Of a DNA stretch of 64,000 nt, positions 62,006-64,000 are shown one piece after another. The position numbers were made by a program, and so were the translations under genes. The stretch lies in NCBI RefSeq assembly GCF_002257705.1, contig NZ_LSLK01000074.1, positions 124,001 through 188,000 of the forward strand, given 5' to 3'. A model generated the notes under the pieces. The model was not told where the DNA came from. It searched no databases and saw nothing but the letters and a program-made list of their open reading frames with translations. Origin of the DNA: Sporomusa silvacetica DSM 10669 (GTDB lineage: Bacteria > Bacillota > Negativicutes > Sporomusales > Sporomusaceae). The first letter of the stretch is position 1; the number at the start of each line of letters is the position of its first letter.

Positions 62006-62770
62006 TTACGCAATGCCAAAAAGCCGCTTAGTATTTGTTGTCGCCGCCGCCGCCAGAGCAGCAAACTCCATATTCCTGACACAAGCCACTTCTTCTGCAG
62101 TAAATTTGACATACGCAGGCTCATTGCGCCGACCCCGATAGGGCTTAGGTGTCAAATAGGGGCAATCTGTCTCTACCAGCAGCCGCTCAAGGGGTACGTT
62201 TGCCGCCACCTCTTTGAGCTTGCCGTCTTTGGCGAAAGTAATCGGTCCGGCAAAGGAGATGTAAAAACCCAGCTTGATAACTTCCTTGGCCATCTCTAAG
62301 CTACCGGAATAACAATGCAGCACACCTGTCAAACCCTTGGCTTCTTTTTTTATAATCGCCATCAAATCACCATGGGCATCCCGGTCATGGATAATAATCG
62401 GCTTATTGCATTGGCGCGCCACATCAAGCTGACGGATAAACACCTGCTGCTGAAGCTCGCGCGGTGATAAATCATAATAATAATCAAGCCCAATTTCGCC
62501 AATAGACACCACCTTGGGTTTACGGGTCCAATCAGCTAGCTGCTCGTAATCACTGTCCTTGGCTTCTTTGGCATCATGGGGATGGATACCAACGGCGGCA
62601 TAAATAAATGCATGTTCTTCTGCTAATGCGATTGAACGGGCCGAGGATTCCATACAAGCACCAGCGTTCAATATCCCCACAAGGCCGGCTTCCTGGGCCC
62701 GTGCAATAACTGCAGCCCGATCCTCGTCAAACCGGCTATCATCAATATGAGCATGTGAATCAAACAGCAT
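62006..62770 (-). CDS. tatD: TatD-family metal-dependent DNase
   Basis: 254 aa. MLFDSHAHIDDSRFDEDR gives the first metal ligands; GEIGLDYYYDLSP, HCYSGSLEMA and ETDCPYLTPKPYRGRRNEP are diagnostic of TatD. It degrades DNA or RNA exonucleolytically in quality control. The start is 1 bp from the metG stop, as in the conserved metG-tatD pair. Confidence 0.96.
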   Translation of the reverse strand: MLFDSHAHIDDSRFDEDRAAVIARAQEAGLVGILNAGACMESSARSIALAEEHAFIYAAVGIHPHDAKEAKDSDYEQLADWTRKPKVVSIGEIGLDYYYDLSPRELQQQVFIRQLDVARQCNKPIIIHDRDAHGDLMAIIKKEAKGLTGVLHCYSGSLEMAKEVIKLGFYISFAGPITFAKDGKLKEVAANVPLERLLVETDCPYLTPKPYRGRRNEPAYVKFTAEEVACVRNMEFAALAAAATTNTKRLFGIA

Positions 62771-62771
62771 C

Positions 62772-64000
62772 TTACTTCACCCTGCTGCCAGGCGGCATAT
62801 CGGCAGTCACAAGCTGCAATTTTTCATCACAGGAGGCTGCCAATACCATGCCGCGGGATTCTATGCCCCGAATTTTGGCAGGCTTCAGATTGACTACCAT
62901 AACAACATTTTGCCCCACGAGTTGCTCAGGCTCATAGTGTTTGGCTATCCCTGAAATGATAGTACGTTGTTCTGTTCCCAGATCTACCGTTAAAAGCAAT
63001 AACTTATCGGCCTTTTTAACCTTCTCGGCCGCCAGTACCTTGACTACCCGCAAATCAATTTTTGCAAATTCATCAATGGTAATTTCCGGTATACCCAGTG
63101 CGGCCGGGGTCTCAGGTTGGGGTGCAGGCACAGTCGCTGTTAATGGCGATTGTGTTTCAGCCTGACAGTCCGGTTGCTCCTCAATGCGGGGAAAAATCGG
63201 CTCAGCTTTTGCTACAACAGTGCCAACTGGTAAATGGCCCCAGGCTTGAGCCTCATTAAATTGCACACTGGCAAAGTCAGTTTGTAGACCAAGCTGCCGC
63301 CAAATTTTCGGAGATGTTTGCGGCATAAACGGTGAAATCAAGATAGCCACAATTCGTAGAACCTCGGCTAAATTATACAGTACAGTATTTAGACGGCCTT
63401 TTTGGGCAGGGTCTTTAGCTAGTGCCCAAGGTCCGGTCTCATCAATATATTTATTGGTACGCCCAATAAGTGCCCATACTTCCTTGAGAGTAGCATTAAT
63501 ATCCTGCTGCTCCATATGTTGTTCATACCGAACGGCCGTGGTGCGCGCTAACTCAATAAGTTCCTGATCAATAGCCCCACTCTCACCCGGTGCTTCGATA
63601 ACGCCGCCATTAAAGCGGCCAATCATACTCAGACTGCGATGTAGCAGATTTCCCAAATCATTAGCTAAGTCGGCATTAATCCGGTTAATGAGTGCCTCAC
63701 GCGAAAAATTGCCGTCAAGCCCTAAGGTAATTTCCCGCAGCAGAAAATAGCGGATAGCATCGGCACCAAATTCATCAATCAAGGCCAACGGATCAATCAC
63801 ATTGCCCTTAGACTTAGACATTTTGTCACCCTCGACTACCAGCCAACCGTGACCATATACCTTCTTAGGCAATTCTATCCCCAGTGCCATCAAAATTACC
63901 GGCCAGATAATGCTATGGAAGCGCACAATTTCCTTACCTACCAAGTGGATATCTGCAGGCCAATATTTAGCGAATTTTTCCTTATCATTTAAGTAACCGG
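62772..64000 (-). CDS. metG: Methionyl-tRNA synthetase, 5' end beyond window
   Basis: The frame is open to the edge at 64000; the N-terminal Rossmann half with the HIGH motif is missing. Visible are WPADIHLVGKEIVRFHSIIW, the KMSKSKGN loop (catalytic) soon after, the helical anticodon-binding domain, and a C-terminal tRNA-binding (EMAP/Trbp111-like) domain (IDEFAKIDLRVVKVLAAEKV, IRGIESRGMVLAA). The synthetase joins Met to initiator and elongator tRNA. It is first in metG-tatD. Confidence 0.96.
   Translation of the reverse strand, partial: GYLNDKEKFAKYWPADIHLVGKEIVRFHSIIWPVILMALGIELPKKVYGHGWLVVEGDKMSKSKGNVIDPLALIDEFGADAIRYFLLREITLGLDGNFSREALINRINADLANDLGNLLHRSLSMIGRFNGGVIEAPGESGAIDQELIELARTTAVRYEQHMEQQDINATLKEVWALIGRTNKYIDETGPWALAKDPAQKGRLNTVLYNLAEVLRIVAILISPFMPQTSPKIWRQLGLQTDFASVQFNEAQAWGHLPVGTVVAKAEPIFPRIEEQPDCQAETQSPLTATVPAPQPETPAALGIPEITIDEFAKIDLRVVKVLAAEKVKKADKLLLLTVDLGTEQRTIISGIAKHYEPEQLVGQNVVMVVNLKPAKIRGIESRGMVLAASCDEKLQLVTADMPPGSRVK

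Overview
The window looks like the chromosome of an endospore-forming Negativicute (Sporomusa/Pelosinus-like). This is inferred from gene content and order, not from a 16S gene. The right half keeps the Bacillus/Clostridia order metG-tatD-yabE-rnmV-ksgA-yabG ... ispE ... purR ... glmU-prs ... pth. Spore genes are present (yabG, DUF3794/SipL-like proteins, a CAP-domain protein), and ribosome binding sites are strong AGGAGG types. No rRNA, tRNA or CRISPR was seen.

Layout. 1-3050 (minus): the end of a prophage-like tail module (regulator, small Cys/Trp protein, tail-terminator-like and tail-tube-like proteins, and an unknown partial protein). 3148-3240: a run of four hairpins. 3898-14453 (minus): a histidine-degradation locus (hutH, hutU, hutI, glutamate formimidoyltransferase, cyclodeaminase) with a large BTAD/AAA/TPR regulator. 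14484-18202: an SSS-family symporter with a small membrane partner, a consensus sigma-54 promoter, and a RocR-like sigma-54 activator that probably drives it. 18268-21251: envelope proteins and an APC permease. 21637-27203: a sugar-type ABC importer in which ATPase and permease are fused, plus an amidohydrolase. 28003-29328: a stand-alone biotin carboxylase on the plus strand. 29562-39950: the housekeeping block (DUF2284, radical SAM, pth, deacetylase, GNAT, prs, glmU, purR, nucleotidyltransferase, GntR, ispE, cheW). 40044-43565: cyanophycin synthetase and cyanophycinase. 43710-53455: a spore-envelope-like island. 53637-64000: an orphan adenine methyltransferase, yabG, a glycosyltransferase, ksgA, rnmV, an ABC exporter-like protein, a 3D-domain protein, tatD and the 3' part of metG.

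Main discovery. The L,D-transpeptidase gene starting at 43710 is cut inside its active-site region (after His-Gly-Thr-Asn). Its missing C-terminal part, with the catalytic Ser-Asn-Gly-Cys-Ile-Arg motif, lies in phase at 47839-47955. Between them is a 3763-bp element encoding a 504-aa large serine recombinase whose stop codon abuts one element end. Joining the two halves at a shared CAAC core restores a 160-codon reading frame. Joining the two element ends gives a recombinase-type attP with inverted half-sites placed exactly symmetrically around the central AA. This is the architecture of sigK-skin-type elements excised during sporulation, here in a peptidoglycan cross-linking gene. The element carries several small proteins (possible excision-directionality factors) and a Cys/Pro-repeat coat-like gene behind a sigma-K-like promoter.

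Other points: the histidine ammonia-lyase lacks the Ala-Ser-Gly tripeptide that makes the MIO cofactor; an orphan methyltransferase of CamA-like size and layout sits beside yabG; and an approximately 83-bp structured repeat recurs at least four times, once inside the element.
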